Shown: in pieces, positions 1 to 9,403 of the stretch
Layout: each line of letters starts with the position of its first letter
Numbering within the stretch: position 1 is the first letter of the stretch
Source: Moraxellaceae bacterium
GTDB lineage: Bacteria; Pseudomonadota; Gammaproteobacteria; Pseudomonadales; Moraxellaceae
Reading direction: 5' to 3'
DNA length: 64,000 nucleotides
Assembly: GCA_030646295.1 (NCBI GenBank)
Contig: JAUSND010000019.1
Location: forward strand, 242,010 to 306,009
Notes under the pieces: generated by a model
What the model saw: only the letters and a program-made list of their open reading frames with translations
Told to the model about the DNA's origin: nothing
The model's database searches: none
Made by a program: the position numbers and the translations under genes

Positions 1-123
1 GGCCGGCTTCAGATGAAAAATGGTGAAGAGAAGGGCACTGAAAAACACACCGCGTGCCATAATTTTCAGGCTTTGCGCGGGGTGTGGCAGTCTGGTTCGT
101 AGCGCCTGGAAGCCGCTAGACAT
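1..123 (-). CDS. mltF: Probable membrane-bound lytic transglycosylase F, N-terminus only (runs off the left edge)
   Basis: An open minus-strand frame enters from the left edge. Its best start is the ATG at 121-123, preceded by GAGG with an 8-nt spacer. The 41 visible codons hold a basic N-terminus, then a hydrophobic stretch (FFSALLFTIF) that looks like a signal peptide or anchor. MltF is a periplasmic, outer-membrane-associated murein lytic transglycosylase. In E. coli and pseudomonads its gene lies divergently next to purL, which is the main reason for the name. No catalytic residue is inside the window, so identity rests on position plus signal-like N-terminus. A downstream ATG at 58-60 is possible but has no clear ribosome-binding site. 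Confidence 0.5.
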   Translation of the reverse strand, partial: MSSGFQALRTRLPHPAQSLKIMARGVFFSALLFTIFHLKPA

Positions 124-520
124 CCTTAGTACCTCGTTCGGTTTACCGTTAATGCCAGTTGCATGCACACGCTGCATTGCACCCGTCGTCGCGTTTACCC
201 TAGGGGGTGTTTCGGTAGCCAGTGGGCTCACCAAAGCGCGTTGCCGAACCTGCCAACAGCAGGGTCTCAACGCGAGGTCGGGCGAAATCTATCGACCACT
301 TCACATTATGTCTAGACCTTGACAGCACAATCTGCCCGGGATTGTCCGACAGTTTTGTGATGATCTGACCGGTTGCCCACCCTGCCGGGTGTCCTGAAAC
401 CCCCGATTCCAGTATGATTGCGGCCTGCTCCAAGCCCCTTTTACCGTTTGTCGTCTGACCCACCATTCAGCGGCCAACGAGAGAGACAACCCCTATTTCG
501 CCGTTTTCCGAGAGACCGAC
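124..520. promoter_or_regulatory. mltF-purL divergent intergenic region with a TTGTCnGACAA-like palindrome
   Basis: About 400 bp without a supported gene between two divergent genes. TTGACA is at 319-324, and an imperfect palindrome TTGTCCGACAG is at 342-352, inside an 18-bp block (339-356) that recurs inverted at 36777-36794 upstream of the fatty acyl-CoA reductase. A possible purL -10, TATGAT (413-418), is followed by TGCGGCC, but no good -35 sits 17 bp upstream. No PurR-like box of the enterobacterial type was recognised. Short frames here do not resemble proteins. Confidence 0.45.
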
Positions 521-3500
521 ATGCTCATCCTGCCTGGTTCCCTGGCGCTTTCCGCTTTTCGACAGAACCGACTGCTGCGCGACCTGAAGGCCCTGTTGCC
601 CCGGGTGACCTCCGTTCATGCCCGGTTCATGCACCTGGTGGATGGCCAGCCGGATGCCGAGGGGCATCGTCGACTGGAAGAGCTGCTGCATTACGGTGAG
701 GGTTTTGCCGCCCGGGATGCGGGAGAGCTTTTTCTGGTAGTGCCGCGTCCCGGTACCATTTCGCCCTGGTCATCAAAGGCGACTGATATTGCACACAATT
801 GTGGTGTTGGCGGCGTGCATCGTATTGAGCGTGCAACAGCCTTCTATATAGAAGGAGGCCCTTTCTCGCTGGAAGAGCGCAGCCTGCTGTCAGCAAAGCT
901 GCATGACCGCATGACACAGGCCGTGCTGGCCGGGCTCGATGAAGCCTCCGTGCTGTTTCGTGCAGAGGAGCCCCGTCCACTGTCTTTTGTGGATATTCTC
1001 GCGGGCGGTCGTGCTGCCCTCGAAGCGGCCAATCGTGAAAAGGGCTTTGCGCTGTCTGATGACGAGATTGATTACCTCGTCGAGAACTTCATTGCACTCA
1101 AGCGCAATCCTACGGACGTCGAGCTGATGATGTTCGCGCAGGCGAACTCGGAACATTGCCGTCACAAGATTTTCAATGCGGACTGGACCATCGACGGCGA
1201 GCAGCAGGATCGCTCGCTGTTCCAGATGATCAAGAACACCTATGCCTGTGCGCCGGACAACATCCTGTCGGCGTACAAGGACAATGCCGCCGTCATTACC
1301 GGGCACCATGCAGCACGCTTCTATCCGGACGCGGGCTCGCACCAGTACCGCTTCAGTGATGAAGACGTGCATATCCTGATGAAGGTGGAAACGCACAATC
1401 ACCCGACAGCGATCTCGCCCTTTCCTGGCGCATCAACCGGCTCTGGTGGCGAAATCCGTGATGAGGGTGCAACCGGCCGTGGTGGCAAGCCCAAGGCCGG
1501 CCTGACCGGCTTCTCTGTTTCCAATCTGAAGATTCCCGGCTTTGTACAGCCGTGGGAGCAGGATTACGGCAAACCCAACCGTATCGTGACCGCCCTCGAC
1601 ATCATGATCGAAGGACCGCTCGGTGGTGCCGCCTTCAATAACGAGTTCGGCCGCCCGGCGCTCTGTGGTTATTTCCGCAGCTTTGAAATGAGCGTGAACG
1701 GCCTGAGTGGCCCGGAAGTGCGCGGCTATCACAAGCCGATCATGATTGCCGGGGGTTACGGCAACATTCGTGGTGACCATGTGCAGAAAAACCCGATCCA
1801 GCCCGGCGACCAGCTGATTGTGCTGGGCGGCCCGGCCCTGCTGATCGGTCTGGGTGGTGGTGCAGCATCCTCGGTGGCCAGTGGTACCAGTGCAGAAAGC
1901 CTCGACTTTGCCTCGGTGCAGCGTGACAACCCTGAAATGGAGCGCCGCTGCCAGGAAGTTCTCGATGTGTGCTGGGCCATGGGTGACAACAACCCCATCG
2001 TTTCCGTGCATGACGTTGGCGCGGGTGGCCTCTCCAATGCCATGCCGGAACTGGTGCACGAGCATGATCTTGGCGCTGCGCTGAACCTGCGCGCCATTCC
2101 CAATCTCGAACCGGGCCTGCGTCCGGTGGAAATCTGGTGCAACGAAGCGCAGGAGCGTTATGTGCTGGCGGTATCGCCGGCGCGTCTTGCCGAGTTTGAA
2201 GCCATTTGCGCGCGTGAGCGTTGCCCGTTTGCGGTGCTGGGCGAAGCGACGGCTGTGCAGCAGCTGACCGTGGCCGATCCTCATTTCGGTAATCATCCAG
2301 TCGACATGCCCATGCAGGTCTTGCTTGGCAAGGCGCCCCGCATGCTGCGCACTGTCGAGCGCAAGACGCTGGAGCAGCCGGCGCTTGATCTCTCCGGCAT
2401 TGATATAAAGGACGCGGCACTGCGCGTACTGCGCTTGCCGTCGGTGGCCAGCAAATCGTTCCTTATCACGATCGGTGACCGCTCCATTACCGGGCTTGTT
2501 GCGCGGGAGCAGATGGTGGGCCCATGGCAGGTGCCGGTGGCAGACTGTGCGGTGACGGCGACTGGCTTCAATACCTATACCGGCGAGTCGATGTCCATGG
2601 GTGAGCGAACCCCGTTGGCACTGATTGATGCGGCCGCCAGCGCGCGCATGGCGGTGGGTGAAGCACTGACCAATATCGCTGCATCGCAAATCAGCAAGAT
2701 TGCGGACATCAAACTATCGGCCAACTGGATGGCTGCTGCCGGTCATGGCAAGGAAGACGAAAACCTGTTTGATGCGGTAAAGGCTGTCGGCATGGAAATC
2801 TGCCCTCAGCTGGGTATCGCCATTCCGGTGGGCAAGGACTCCCTGTCCATGCGTACCGTGTGGGATGACGGTGCGGAAAAGAAGGCAGTGACGGCACCGC
2901 TGTCACTGGTGATCACGGCATTTGCGCCGGTAACCGATGTGCGCAAGACGCTGACACCCCAACTGCTTACCGACAAGGGTGACACGGTACTGCTGCTGGT
3001 TGATCTGGGGGCTGGACGTAACCGTCTCGGCGGCTCGGCACTGGCGCAGGTTTACAGCCAGATCGGCAATCAGGCACCGGATGTGGATGATGCAGATCTG
3101 CTCAAGGCGTTCTTTGTGACGGTGCAGACACTCAATGCCAATGGTCGCCTGCTTGCCTATCACGATCGCAGTGACGGTGGTCTTTTTGCGGCAGTGACGG
3201 AAATGGCATTTGCCGGTCGCACCGGGGTGTCGCTGGATATCACTGGTGATTTGCTGCCTGCCCTGTTCAATGAAGAGCTGGGGGCGGTTTTGCAAGTCAC
3301 TGCTGCCGATGCTGCGATCGTGCTGGAAACATTCTCTGTTGCGGGAGTGCCGGCAAAGAAGATTGGCACGCTGAACTCCAGTGATGCAGTGCAGATCCGT
3401 CATGATGGTGCCATGGTTTTTGATGCCGCCCGTGCCGGTCTGCAGCGCATTTGGACGGAGACCAGTTATCGCATTCAGGCCATGCGTGACAATGCCGATT

Positions 3501-4384
3501 GTGCGCAGCAGGAGTTTGATCGCCTGCTGGAAACCGGTGATACCGGCTTGCAGGTTGCACTCACGTATGATGTGAATGAAAACATTGCCGCCCCGTTCAT
3601 CAGCACTGGGGTACGTCCGAAAATCGCCGTCCTGCGCGAACAGGGCGTTAATGGCCAGATCGAAATGGCAGCGGCGTTTGACCGTGCCGGCTTCAATGCC
3701 GTGGATGTGCACATGAGTGACATCATCAACGGACGCGTCAGCCTGAAGGACTTCAAGGGGCTGGTTACCTGCGGCGGCTTTTCCTACGGGGATGTGCTTG
3801 GTGCTGGTGGGGGCTGGGCGCGTTCGGCGCTTTTCAATCCGCGCGCAAGAGACGAGTTTGCGGCGTTCTTCGCCCGTCTGGATACCTTCTCGCTCGGTGT
3901 GTGTAATGGCTGCCAGATGCTGTCGCAGCTGAAGGATCTTATTCCCGGTGCCGATGCCTGGCCGCGTTTTGTGCGCAATACCAGCGAGCAGTTCGAAGCT
4001 CGTACCGTCATGGTGGAAGTCAAGCAGTCCCCTTCCGTGTTGCTGGCCGGAATGGCCGGGTCACGCATGCCTATTGCCGTGGCTCATGGAGAGGGCCGTA
4101 TCAGTGATGCGGCTGAACGCATGGCGGCATTGGCGGGTAGCGGGCTGGTGGCGGTGGGGTATGTGGATAATCAGGGCCGCCCGGCAGAAATATACCCGCT
4201 TAATCCGAATGGATCTCTCCTTGGCATTACCGGCGTGACCAGTGCCGATGGTCGAGCCACCATCATGATGCCGCATCCGGAGCGTGTGTTCCGCGCCGTC
4301 CAGCACAGCTGGTATCCGGATGAGTGGAAGGAAGACGGCTCCTGGATGCGCCTGTTCCGGAATGCCCGCGTTTTTGTCGGCTGA
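521..4384 (+). CDS. purL: Phosphoribosylformylglycinamidine synthase
   Basis: Large single-chain PurL of 1287 residues, the usual length for the gammaproteobacterial form. It converts FGAR, ATP and glutamine to FGAM in step 4 of de novo purine synthesis, in the cytoplasm. The protein has the N-terminal PurS-like part, two AIR-synthase-type ATP-binding halves (for example the Gly-rich [11 protein letters not shown] segment near residue 305) and a C-terminal class I glutamine amidotransferase. The nucleophile lies in GVCNGCQ (Cys1128) and the other triad members in PHPER (His1252, Glu1254). The first ATG of the frame is used. No PurR-type operator was recognised upstream. Identification is secure. 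Confidence 0.98.
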   Translation: MLILPGSLALSAFRQNRLLRDLKALLPRVTSVHARFMHLVDGQPDAEGHRRLEELLHYGEGFAARDAGELFLVVPRPGTISPWSSKATDIAHNCGVGGVHRIERATAFYIEGGPFSLEERSLLSAKLHDRMTQAVLAGLDEASVLFRAEEPRPLSFVDILAGGRAALEAANREKGFALSDDEIDYLVENFIALKRNPTDVELMMFAQANSEHCRHKIFNADWTIDGEQQDRSLFQMIKNTYACAPDNILSAYKDNAAVITGHHAARFYPDAGSHQYRFSDEDVHILMKVETHNHPTAISPFPGASTGSGGEIRDEGATGRGGKPKAGLTGFSVSNLKIPGFVQPWEQDYGKPNRIVTALDIMIEGPLGGAAFNNEFGRPALCGYFRSFEMSVNGLSGPEVRGYHKPIMIAGGYGNIRGDHVQKNPIQPGDQLIVLGGPALLIGLGGGAASSVASGTSAESLDFASVQRDNPEMERRCQEVLDVCWAMGDNNPIVSVHDVGAGGLSNAMPELVHEHDLGAALNLRAIPNLEPGLRPVEIWCNEAQERYVLAVSPARLAEFEAICARERCPFAVLGEATAVQQLTVADPHFGNHPVDMPMQVLLGKAPRMLRTVERKTLEQPALDLSGIDIKDAALRVLRLPSVASKSFLITIGDRSITGLVAREQMVGPWQVPVADCAVTATGFNTYTGESMSMGERTPLALIDAAASARMAVGEALTNIAASQISKIADIKLSANWMAAAGHGKEDENLFDAVKAVGMEICPQLGIAIPVGKDSLSMRTVWDDGAEKKAVTAPLSLVITAFAPVTDVRKTLTPQLLTDKGDTVLLLVDLGAGRNRLGGSALAQVYSQIGNQAPDVDDADLLKAFFVTVQTLNANGRLLAYHDRSDGGLFAAVTEMAFAGRTGVSLDITGDLLPALFNEELGAVLQVTAADAAIVLETFSVAGVPAKKIGTLNSSDAVQIRHDGAMVFDAARAGLQRIWTETSYRIQAMRDNADCAQQEFDRLLETGDTGLQVALTYDVNENIAAPFISTGVRPKIAVLREQGVNGQIEMAAAFDRAGFNAVDVHMSDIINGRVSLKDFKGLVTCGGFSYGDVLGAGGGWARSALFNPRARDEFAAFFARLDTFSLGVCNGCQMLSQLKDLIPGADAWPRFVRNTSEQFEARTVMVEVKQSPSVLLAGMAGSRMPIAVAHGEGRISDAAERMAALAGSGLVAVGYVDNQGRPAEIYPLNPNGSLLGITGVTSADGRATIMMPHPERVFRAVQHSWYPDEWKEDGSWMRLFRNARVFVG

Positions 4385-4422
4385 CGTCCAGGTGGGCCAA
4401 GGGTTGTAGAGCGGGGGCGCAA

Positions 4423-4734
4423 ATGTACAAGATCACATTCTATGTTCCCGAGACGCATCTTGATGACGTGAAGGCTGCGCTGTTTGCGGCAGGAGCGGGG
4501 CGTGTCGGTGCTTACGACAGCTGCGCCTGGCAGGTGAAGGGGCAGGGACAGTTCCGGCCGCTCGCCGGCAGCAACCCCTTTATCGGGCATCAGGGTGTGG
4601 TCGAGCAGGTTGATGAATACAGGGTTGAGCTGGTCTGCGATGAGGCGTGCGTGCAGGATGCACTCGCCGCGCTCAAACGGACTCATCCGTATGAAGAGCC
4701 GGCTTATGATGTCGTGCGCCTGCTTGATTTGTGA
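4423..4734 (+). CDS. Stand-alone YqfO/NIF3-insert-like protein
   Basis: A 103-residue protein starting MYKITFYVPETH and ending with HPYEEPAYDVVRL. This pattern matches the small domain inserted in the middle of NIF3/YqfO proteins, which pseudomonads also encode as a separate polypeptide. The fold is PII/CutA-like; no biochemical role is established. It starts 38 bp after purL behind a GGGGG stretch and could be cotranscribed with it. Contains three or four Cys (for example SCAW and VCDEAC) but no recognised catalytic motif. Confidence 0.75.
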   Translation: MYKITFYVPETHLDDVKAALFAAGAGRVGAYDSCAWQVKGQGQFRPLAGSNPFIGHQGVVEQVDEYRVELVCDEACVQDALAALKRTHPYEEPAYDVVRLLDL

Positions 4735-4798
4735 CAGCGGCATGCTATTGCGGTATCGTGACGCCGGAACTGCTGTACGGCTTGATGGGATGTAAGGG

Positions 4799-5812
4799 AT
4801 GGCTGAACGTACCGATGCGCACATAATGCTGCGCCTGATTTATCAGGCAATGCTTAATGCCGGCCTTCCGGCCGAGGCAGTGCTGGCAAAGGCTGGTGTT
4901 GCCCTGCAGCGTCTGGATGATCCTTCCGCGCGCACACCGAATGCGGCCCAGACCATGTTCTGGCAGGCTGCCGAAGATGTCGCCCGTGATCCGCATGTCG
5001 GATTGCATCTGGGGGCGCATCTCCCGCTTTATCGTGGACAGGTTCTTGAATATCTTTTTACCTCCAGCCCCAGTTTTGGTGATGGCCTCAAGCGCGCCAT
5101 GGCCTTTCATCGATTGTTGAGTGATGTGGTCGCGGGTCAGTTGGTGGTGGATGACCGGCATTGCTACCTTGTTGGCATGGCGGGCCCCAGGGCCAACCGG
5201 CATTTTGCCGAGTGCCTTGCTGCCGGCATGATCCAGTTTTTCCGTTTTGTCACGGATAACCAGTTTCAGCCTCTGGGTGTGCACTTCGAGCATTCGGAGG
5301 GGGCACCCAAGGAAGAGTACGAGCGTATTTACGGTTGCCCGGCAACACTTGGGTGTGCGGAGTACCGCCTCTACTTTAATCGGGAAGTGCTTGGGCACCG
5401 GATATGGCAGGCTGAACCGCGCCTGTTGCGTCTGCATGAGCAGCTCGCCAACGAGCAGCTCGCCGAGCTTGAGCGGCATGATCTGGTGGCAGAGGTGAAG
5501 CGTGCCATTGGTGAAATGCTGGAGAGCGGCGATACCAGTCTTGAGGCTGTTGCCAGACGCCTTGGGCTGCCGCCCCGTCGCCTGCGCAGCCAGCTGGCCG
5601 AGGCCAATACCAGTTTTAACCAGATTCTGGCGGACTACCGTTCACGCCTGTCACGCCGTCTGCTGGCAAAGACCGATGAGCCTATCGAGCAGATTGTCTA
5701 TCTCACCGGCTTTTCCGAGCCAAGTACGTTCTACCGGGCCTTCAAGCGCTGGACCAACGAAACGCCGGTCGAGTACAGAAAGCGCAAGCGTGAGCAGGCA
5801 GCCAGGCGCTGA
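4799..5812 (+). CDS. AraC-family transcriptional regulator
   Basis: 337 residues. The N-terminal two thirds resemble the 'arabinose-binding domain of AraC-type' found in OruR/ArgR-like and lipid-metabolism regulators. The C-terminal ~100 residues are a double helix-turn-helix: the first helix region is LEAVARRLGLPPRRLRSQL, and the second has the family signature I..IVYLTGFSEPSTFYRAFKRW. Cytoplasmic DNA-binding activator; ligand and targets cannot be read from sequence. The ATG at 4799 has AAGGG directly in front, a rather tight spacing. Its stop codon abuts the stop of the convergent gene downstream with no intergenic base (TGATCA at 5810-5815). Confidence 0.85.
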   Translation: MAERTDAHIMLRLIYQAMLNAGLPAEAVLAKAGVALQRLDDPSARTPNAAQTMFWQAAEDVARDPHVGLHLGAHLPLYRGQVLEYLFTSSPSFGDGLKRAMAFHRLLSDVVAGQLVVDDRHCYLVGMAGPRANRHFAECLAAGMIQFFRFVTDNQFQPLGVHFEHSEGAPKEEYERIYGCPATLGCAEYRLYFNREVLGHRIWQAEPRLLRLHEQLANEQLAELERHDLVAEVKRAIGEMLESGDTSLEAVARRLGLPPRRLRSQLAEANTSFNQILADYRSRLSRRLLAKTDEPIEQIVYLTGFSEPSTFYRAFKRWTNETPVEYRKRKREQAARR

Positions 5813-7810
5813 TCAGCGCCCACCCGTGTCGCCGGCAGCATCGGCCCCGTTCCGTGGGGGCCAGAAAAAACTCCCCGGCTTTTGCATGAATCGTCCCGCG
5901 ATCATCCCGGCCAGCGGCCACCACTGGGTATAGCGTACCCGTCGCGATTTCAATGCGACCATCATTGCCAGTGAAAAGCTCACCAACAGATTGGTCATGC
6001 CGATGGCGGCTACGCCAAGCAGGCTGATGGCTATCGTGTACAGCGGCAGCTGGTGGTCTGATCCGACCAGTGCAAATGAGAAATAGGCTGACGAGAACGT
6101 GATGTGCCGGATATCCAGCGGGAGTCCGAGAATGAAGCCTATCGTTCCCATGCTGCCAAGCATCAGGCCAAAATAGAAGTTGCCGGCCAGTGCCCCAAGA
6201 TTAATGCCAATGTAAGAACTGAAGCGGTCAAGACGTTCCTGTCCCAGTATTCGTTGCAGGAACCTGTGCTGCTGAAGTCGCTCGGGAATACGGTTGTACA
6301 GGCACTTGTTGTCGTAGTAGCCGGAAATCAGTCCAGACAGAAACAGGCATACGCCAGCAATGGCGGCATGAAAAATTGCCAGGCTTGCGACCGGATTGAG
6401 CTCATGAATCAGGTGTGCAGATTTTTCTGCATTGGTCAGGTGCTCTCCCGTGGCAAGCCACCATAGCCATGCGATGGCGTAGGCGGTGGGAATGGAGAGT
6501 GAGACATTGCCAATGATGGCAATGAACTGTGTGCGGAATACATTCACGCAAAGATCGGCAAGGCTGTCGAGCTTCTGCTCTTTTTGCGCCTCGCTGATGC
6601 TGGCGGCAATGCGCGAAGCGGTCATCGCTGGCTGCTTGGTAGCGATGGTGAAGTGCAGCGCATGAACCAGCATGAAGCCAAGTGAGTAGTTCATGCTGTA
6701 GATGAAGGCGGCGCCCAGTGGTGCGAGTGCAAGTTTGCCCGCCAGAACCTTGATCATGGCCATGAAGCCGACAATCAGGCCAGCCCCCATGCCCGAACGC
6801 AGCATGCCGAAGTAGCCCTGACGACTGGTTGTGACATAGTGCTCGCCGGTGTTCCCGGCATGCTCTGTTATCTGCAGCGCAAGTAATTCAGTGTGGGTTG
6901 AAAACAGGTCGCGCAGACTGAACTTCCGGTTGTCTGCAGTGACGAGCTCCTTGAACAGTTGCACGATGATCAGGTTGCGGGACTCGCCAGAGCTTTCCAG
7001 AAGGCACAACAATCTTTCTGTGCGTGTCAGCATCTGGCTGATGCGTACCAGCAGTTGGGTGAGGCTGATGCTTATGCCGGTGCCGCGAGCATGCCTCCGG
7101 ACTTTCTGCAGGATATCCCGGCATTGCGCGATCAGCACCAGGGCCTGTTTTTCATCACTGCGTTCACTGCGCTGACCAGTCAGGAATTCGTGATATTCAT
7201 TTACGTAATCACTTATTTCGTCATTCAGGCCAAGAAACGGCGAGCCATACTGTTCAATGGCAGGATGGATGCGTGTCAGCTGGTTCTCCAGCCCAAGGCC
7301 CGTCAGGCGGTGCGACAGTGTGGTCAGCGCCTCGAGGATTTCGAGTACGGGTTTTTGCACGATCGTGTTGTCGTGCAGTTCATCAAAGTGAAGCGCAGAC
7401 AGCAGTCGGGTCCATGGCTGGTCGTCCAGGCCGGCAATCCACTCCCAGTCATCACGGCGATGAAAGAGCAGGCTGAATATGTCCTTGAGATAGGCGTCAT
7501 TAATGGCGGGCGGCAGCATTTTCCAGGCAAGCCGTTGCCTGGCCTCGGCCATGAAGTCGGTGCCGGGGAAAATGCCGGTATCGGCATAAAGGTGCGACTG
7601 TTTGCGTGCAGCAATAATGCGAAGCAGGTAGCTGCGCAGTCCTGCGCGCAGGGGCTGGTGTTGCTCCAGCAGATAGCACAATGCCAGCAGGTTGTTGCTG
7701 GCCTGCTCCAGGTTCCCGCTTTGCGCAGGACGGATTTCTTCAACCAGTGATGCCAGCAGGGTGACGTCAGCATCATCATTGGTAGCGATGCGGGTGAGCA
7801 GGGCTTCCAT
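5813..7810 (-). CDS. 'Site-specific recombinase' family (Gcr-like) multi-pass membrane protein
   Basis: 665 residues from the ATG at 7810, chosen because AAGGA lies 8 nt upstream; a longer frame exists but would run through the tRNA-Pro gene. The N-terminal half is soluble and helical with many charged residues. The C-terminal half has several hydrophobic segments, for example around GLIVGFMAMIKVLAGKLAL, NVSLSIPTAYAIAWLWWLA and MTNLLVSFSLAMMVAL. This pattern matches the Pfam family called SpecificRecomb, named after a gonococcal gene product. No tyrosine- or serine-recombinase catalytic signature is visible, so I regard the recombinase label as historical and the protein as an integral membrane protein of unknown function. 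No mobile-element context was seen. Confidence 0.7.
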   Translation of the reverse strand: MEALLTRIATNDDADVTLLASLVEEIRPAQSGNLEQASNNLLALCYLLEQHQPLRAGLRSYLLRIIAARKQSHLYADTGIFPGTDFMAEARQRLAWKMLPPAINDAYLKDIFSLLFHRRDDWEWIAGLDDQPWTRLLSALHFDELHDNTIVQKPVLEILEALTTLSHRLTGLGLENQLTRIHPAIEQYGSPFLGLNDEISDYVNEYHEFLTGQRSERSDEKQALVLIAQCRDILQKVRRHARGTGISISLTQLLVRISQMLTRTERLLCLLESSGESRNLIIVQLFKELVTADNRKFSLRDLFSTHTELLALQITEHAGNTGEHYVTTSRQGYFGMLRSGMGAGLIVGFMAMIKVLAGKLALAPLGAAFIYSMNYSLGFMLVHALHFTIATKQPAMTASRIAASISEAQKEQKLDSLADLCVNVFRTQFIAIIGNVSLSIPTAYAIAWLWWLATGEHLTNAEKSAHLIHELNPVASLAIFHAAIAGVCLFLSGLISGYYDNKCLYNRIPERLQQHRFLQRILGQERLDRFSSYIGINLGALAGNFYFGLMLGSMGTIGFILGLPLDIRHITFSSAYFSFALVGSDHQLPLYTIAISLLGVAAIGMTNLLVSFSLAMMVALKSRRVRYTQWWPLAGMIAGRFMQKPGSFFWPPRNGADAAGDTGGR

Positions 7811-7968
7811 TGGTGATTTCCTTGAGTCGGGATGTGCGTGAGTATTACCCGGCAGGCATTTCAGCTTCCATGGTAATAACGTGACAGCATGTGTTCGCAG
7901 ACGGACGAATGCCGTGTGCGATGCATGGCATGAAGGGGTGTGTGCAGGCGTTTGAAACAGACTTGAAC
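7811..7968. other. Spacer between tRNA-Pro and the recombinase-family gene
   Basis: 158 bp containing the AAGGA ribosome-binding site of the minus-strand gene at its left end. No clear T-run terminator for the tRNA and no other gene was seen; tRNA-Pro could be cotranscribed with the downstream minus-strand gene. Confidence 0.4.
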
Positions 7969-8045
7969 TGGTCGGGGTGAGAGGATTCGAACCTCCGGCC
8001 TCTACGTCCCGAACGTAGCGCTCCACCAGGCTGAGCTACACCCCG
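7969..8045 (-). tRNA. tRNA-Pro (anticodon CGG)
   Basis: 77-nt cloverleaf on the minus strand. The acceptor stem CGGGGTG pairs with CACCCCG, followed by discriminator A and an encoded CCA. The D arm begins TAGCTCAG. The anticodon stem CTACG/CGTAG holds the loop TTCGGGA, giving anticodon CGG, which reads CCG proline codons. The T arm is GGAGGTTCGAATCCTC-like. No intron. A promoter with a GC-rich discriminator lies upstream (8081-8109). Confidence 0.97.
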
Positions 8046-8080
8046 ATACCGACTCGCGCCGTTGCGGCGGCGAGGCGCGC

Positions 8081-8109
8081 ATTGTATATAAGCCGGTGCT
8101 TCCTGAAAA
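8081..8109 (-). promoter_or_regulatory. tRNA-Pro promoter
   Basis: Minus-strand TTTTCA (-35), 17 bp, then TACAAT (-10), immediately followed by GCGCGCC. The distance to the mature tRNA 5' end leaves a leader of about 28 nt. A GC-rich discriminator of this kind is typical of stable-RNA promoters under growth-rate/ppGpp control. Confidence 0.6.
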
Positions 8110-8130
8110 GCACTGACCGGACAAAATCCC

Positions 8131-9096
8131 TCAGCTGTTACGCGCCAGTGCCAGACGTGTCAGGTCTTCCAGAGCCTTGCGGTAGGGTGATGCAGGGACA
8201 TCGGCCAGTGCGGCGAGAGCCAGATCAGACTCCTCTTTTGCCCGCGCCATGGTGTAGTCCAGTGCGCCGGAGCTGCGGACCAGTTCGAGAATCTGTTCAA
8301 GATGCTCCAGTCCACCGGTACGGATGGCTTCGCGAATCAGCTCTGCATCAGTTGGTTCTGCCAGCTTCATGGCCTGGATCAGGGGCAGGGTCGGTTTGCC
8401 CTCGGCAAGATCGTCACCGACATTCTTGCCCATCACATCAGCGGAGCTGGTGTAGTCCAGTACATCGTCAATGATCTGGAAGGCCGCGCCCAGATGGCGG
8501 GCATAAGCAGCAAAGGCAGGCTGCAGGGCAGTATTGCCCAGGCTGGCGCCGGACTCGGCGGCACATTCAAACAGCTTGGCAGTCTTGCCGTAGATGACTT
8601 CCATGTAACGTGCTTCAGTCGTGGCCGGATCGCGCTGGTTGATCAGCTGCAGGACCTCGCCCTCCGCAATGACGCAGGTGCCGTGGGCCATGATGTCCAT
8701 GACCGTGATGTTGCGCAGGGAGACAACCAGCTGAAAGGCCTTGGAAATCAGGTAGTCGCCCACCAGGACGGCAGTCGGGTTGTCCCAGCGGGCATTGGCC
8801 GTGGCGCGGCCACGACGAAGTCCGGAGTCATCCACGACATCGTCATGCAGCAGGGTGGCGGTATGCAGGAGTTCGATGATACCGGCAACCCGGATGTGAT
8901 CGTCACCCTCGCGGTGGCCGCAGGCACGGGCGGCCAGCAGGCACACCAGCGGGCGCAGGCGCTTGCCGCCACCCTGCACAATATACTGGCCGACCTCGTT
9001 AACCAGGGGAACCTGAGAGCGCAGGCTGTCTGCGATAAAGGTATCTACGGCTGCGAAATCCTCGCCGACAACGGCGACTATGCTCTTGAAATCCAT
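8131..9096 (-). CDS. ispB: Octaprenyl (polyprenyl) diphosphate synthase
   Basis: 321 residues from the ATG at 9096 (MDFKSIV), the family's normal length. Trans-prenyltransferase that elongates FPP with IPP to the side chain of ubiquinone. The first Asp-rich motif DDVVDD is at residues 85-90 and the second, DDVLD, at 210-214; GGGKRLRP (residues 42-49) is the conserved N-terminal signature. The upstream extension of the frame is low-complexity and not protein-like. Divergent from rplU, as in most gammaproteobacteria. Chain length (C40 or C45) cannot be read with certainty. Confidence 0.95.
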   Translation of the reverse strand: MDFKSIVAVVGEDFAAVDTFIADSLRSQVPLVNEVGQYIVQGGGKRLRPLVCLLAARACGHREGDDHIRVAGIIELLHTATLLHDDVVDDSGLRRGRATANARWDNPTAVLVGDYLISKAFQLVVSLRNITVMDIMAHGTCVIAEGEVLQLINQRDPATTEARYMEVIYGKTAKLFECAAESGASLGNTALQPAFAAYARHLGAAFQIIDDVLDYTSSADVMGKNVGDDLAEGKPTLPLIQAMKLAEPTDAELIREAIRTGGLEHLEQILELVRSSGALDYTMARAKEESDLALAALADVPASPYRKALEDLTRLALARNS

Positions 9097-9272
9097 GCAG
9101 TTCACAGGCTCTGGCCTGCCCTGGGCAGGCAATGGTTCGGGTGGTGGGTCCCTCTGTCCGCAGACCGGCACCGAATGGCGGCGAATGCTAGCAGTCTCGG
9201 GGCTTTGGGGCCACTGGCAGCGGGTTGTAAGGCACAAGATATCCCCCTCGTCCCTTGATAAGGAAATGCGGC

Positions 9273-9301
9273 TTGCGGCCGGGAGGGGTTTTCCGTAGAA
9301 T
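9273..9301 (+). promoter_or_regulatory. rplU-rpmA promoter
   Basis: TTGCGG (9273-9278), 17-bp spacer, TAGAAT (9296-9301), followed by TGCGCGCC. The segment AGAATTGCGCGCCTT is identical, over 15 bases, to the rpsT promoter on the other strand near 13875-13889. Confidence 0.7.
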
Positions 9302-9403
9302 TGCGCGCCTTGCGAATTCCTTTTCCGGGTCGGCTTTCAACTGGGCTGTCTGCCTCTGGCAACAGACCGGCCGTATCTGGCACAAATCCTGATGGAGTTG
9401 TTT

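Noticed and set aside
1433..2689. Open frame of 418 codons antisense to purL
   Set aside because: Shadow of the real gene; composition not protein-like.
7811..8026. N-terminal extension of the membrane-protein gene to 8026
   Set aside because: It would read through the complete tRNA-Pro gene; the ATG at 7810 has a proper ribosome-binding site.
7969..8045. tRNA-Pro as the attachment site of an integrated island, with the adjacent 'recombinase' as integrase
   Set aside because: The neighbour lacks integrase motifs, and the flanking genes (ispB, AraC regulator, purL) are ordinary chromosomal genes. No direct repeat of the tRNA 3' end was noticed nearby.
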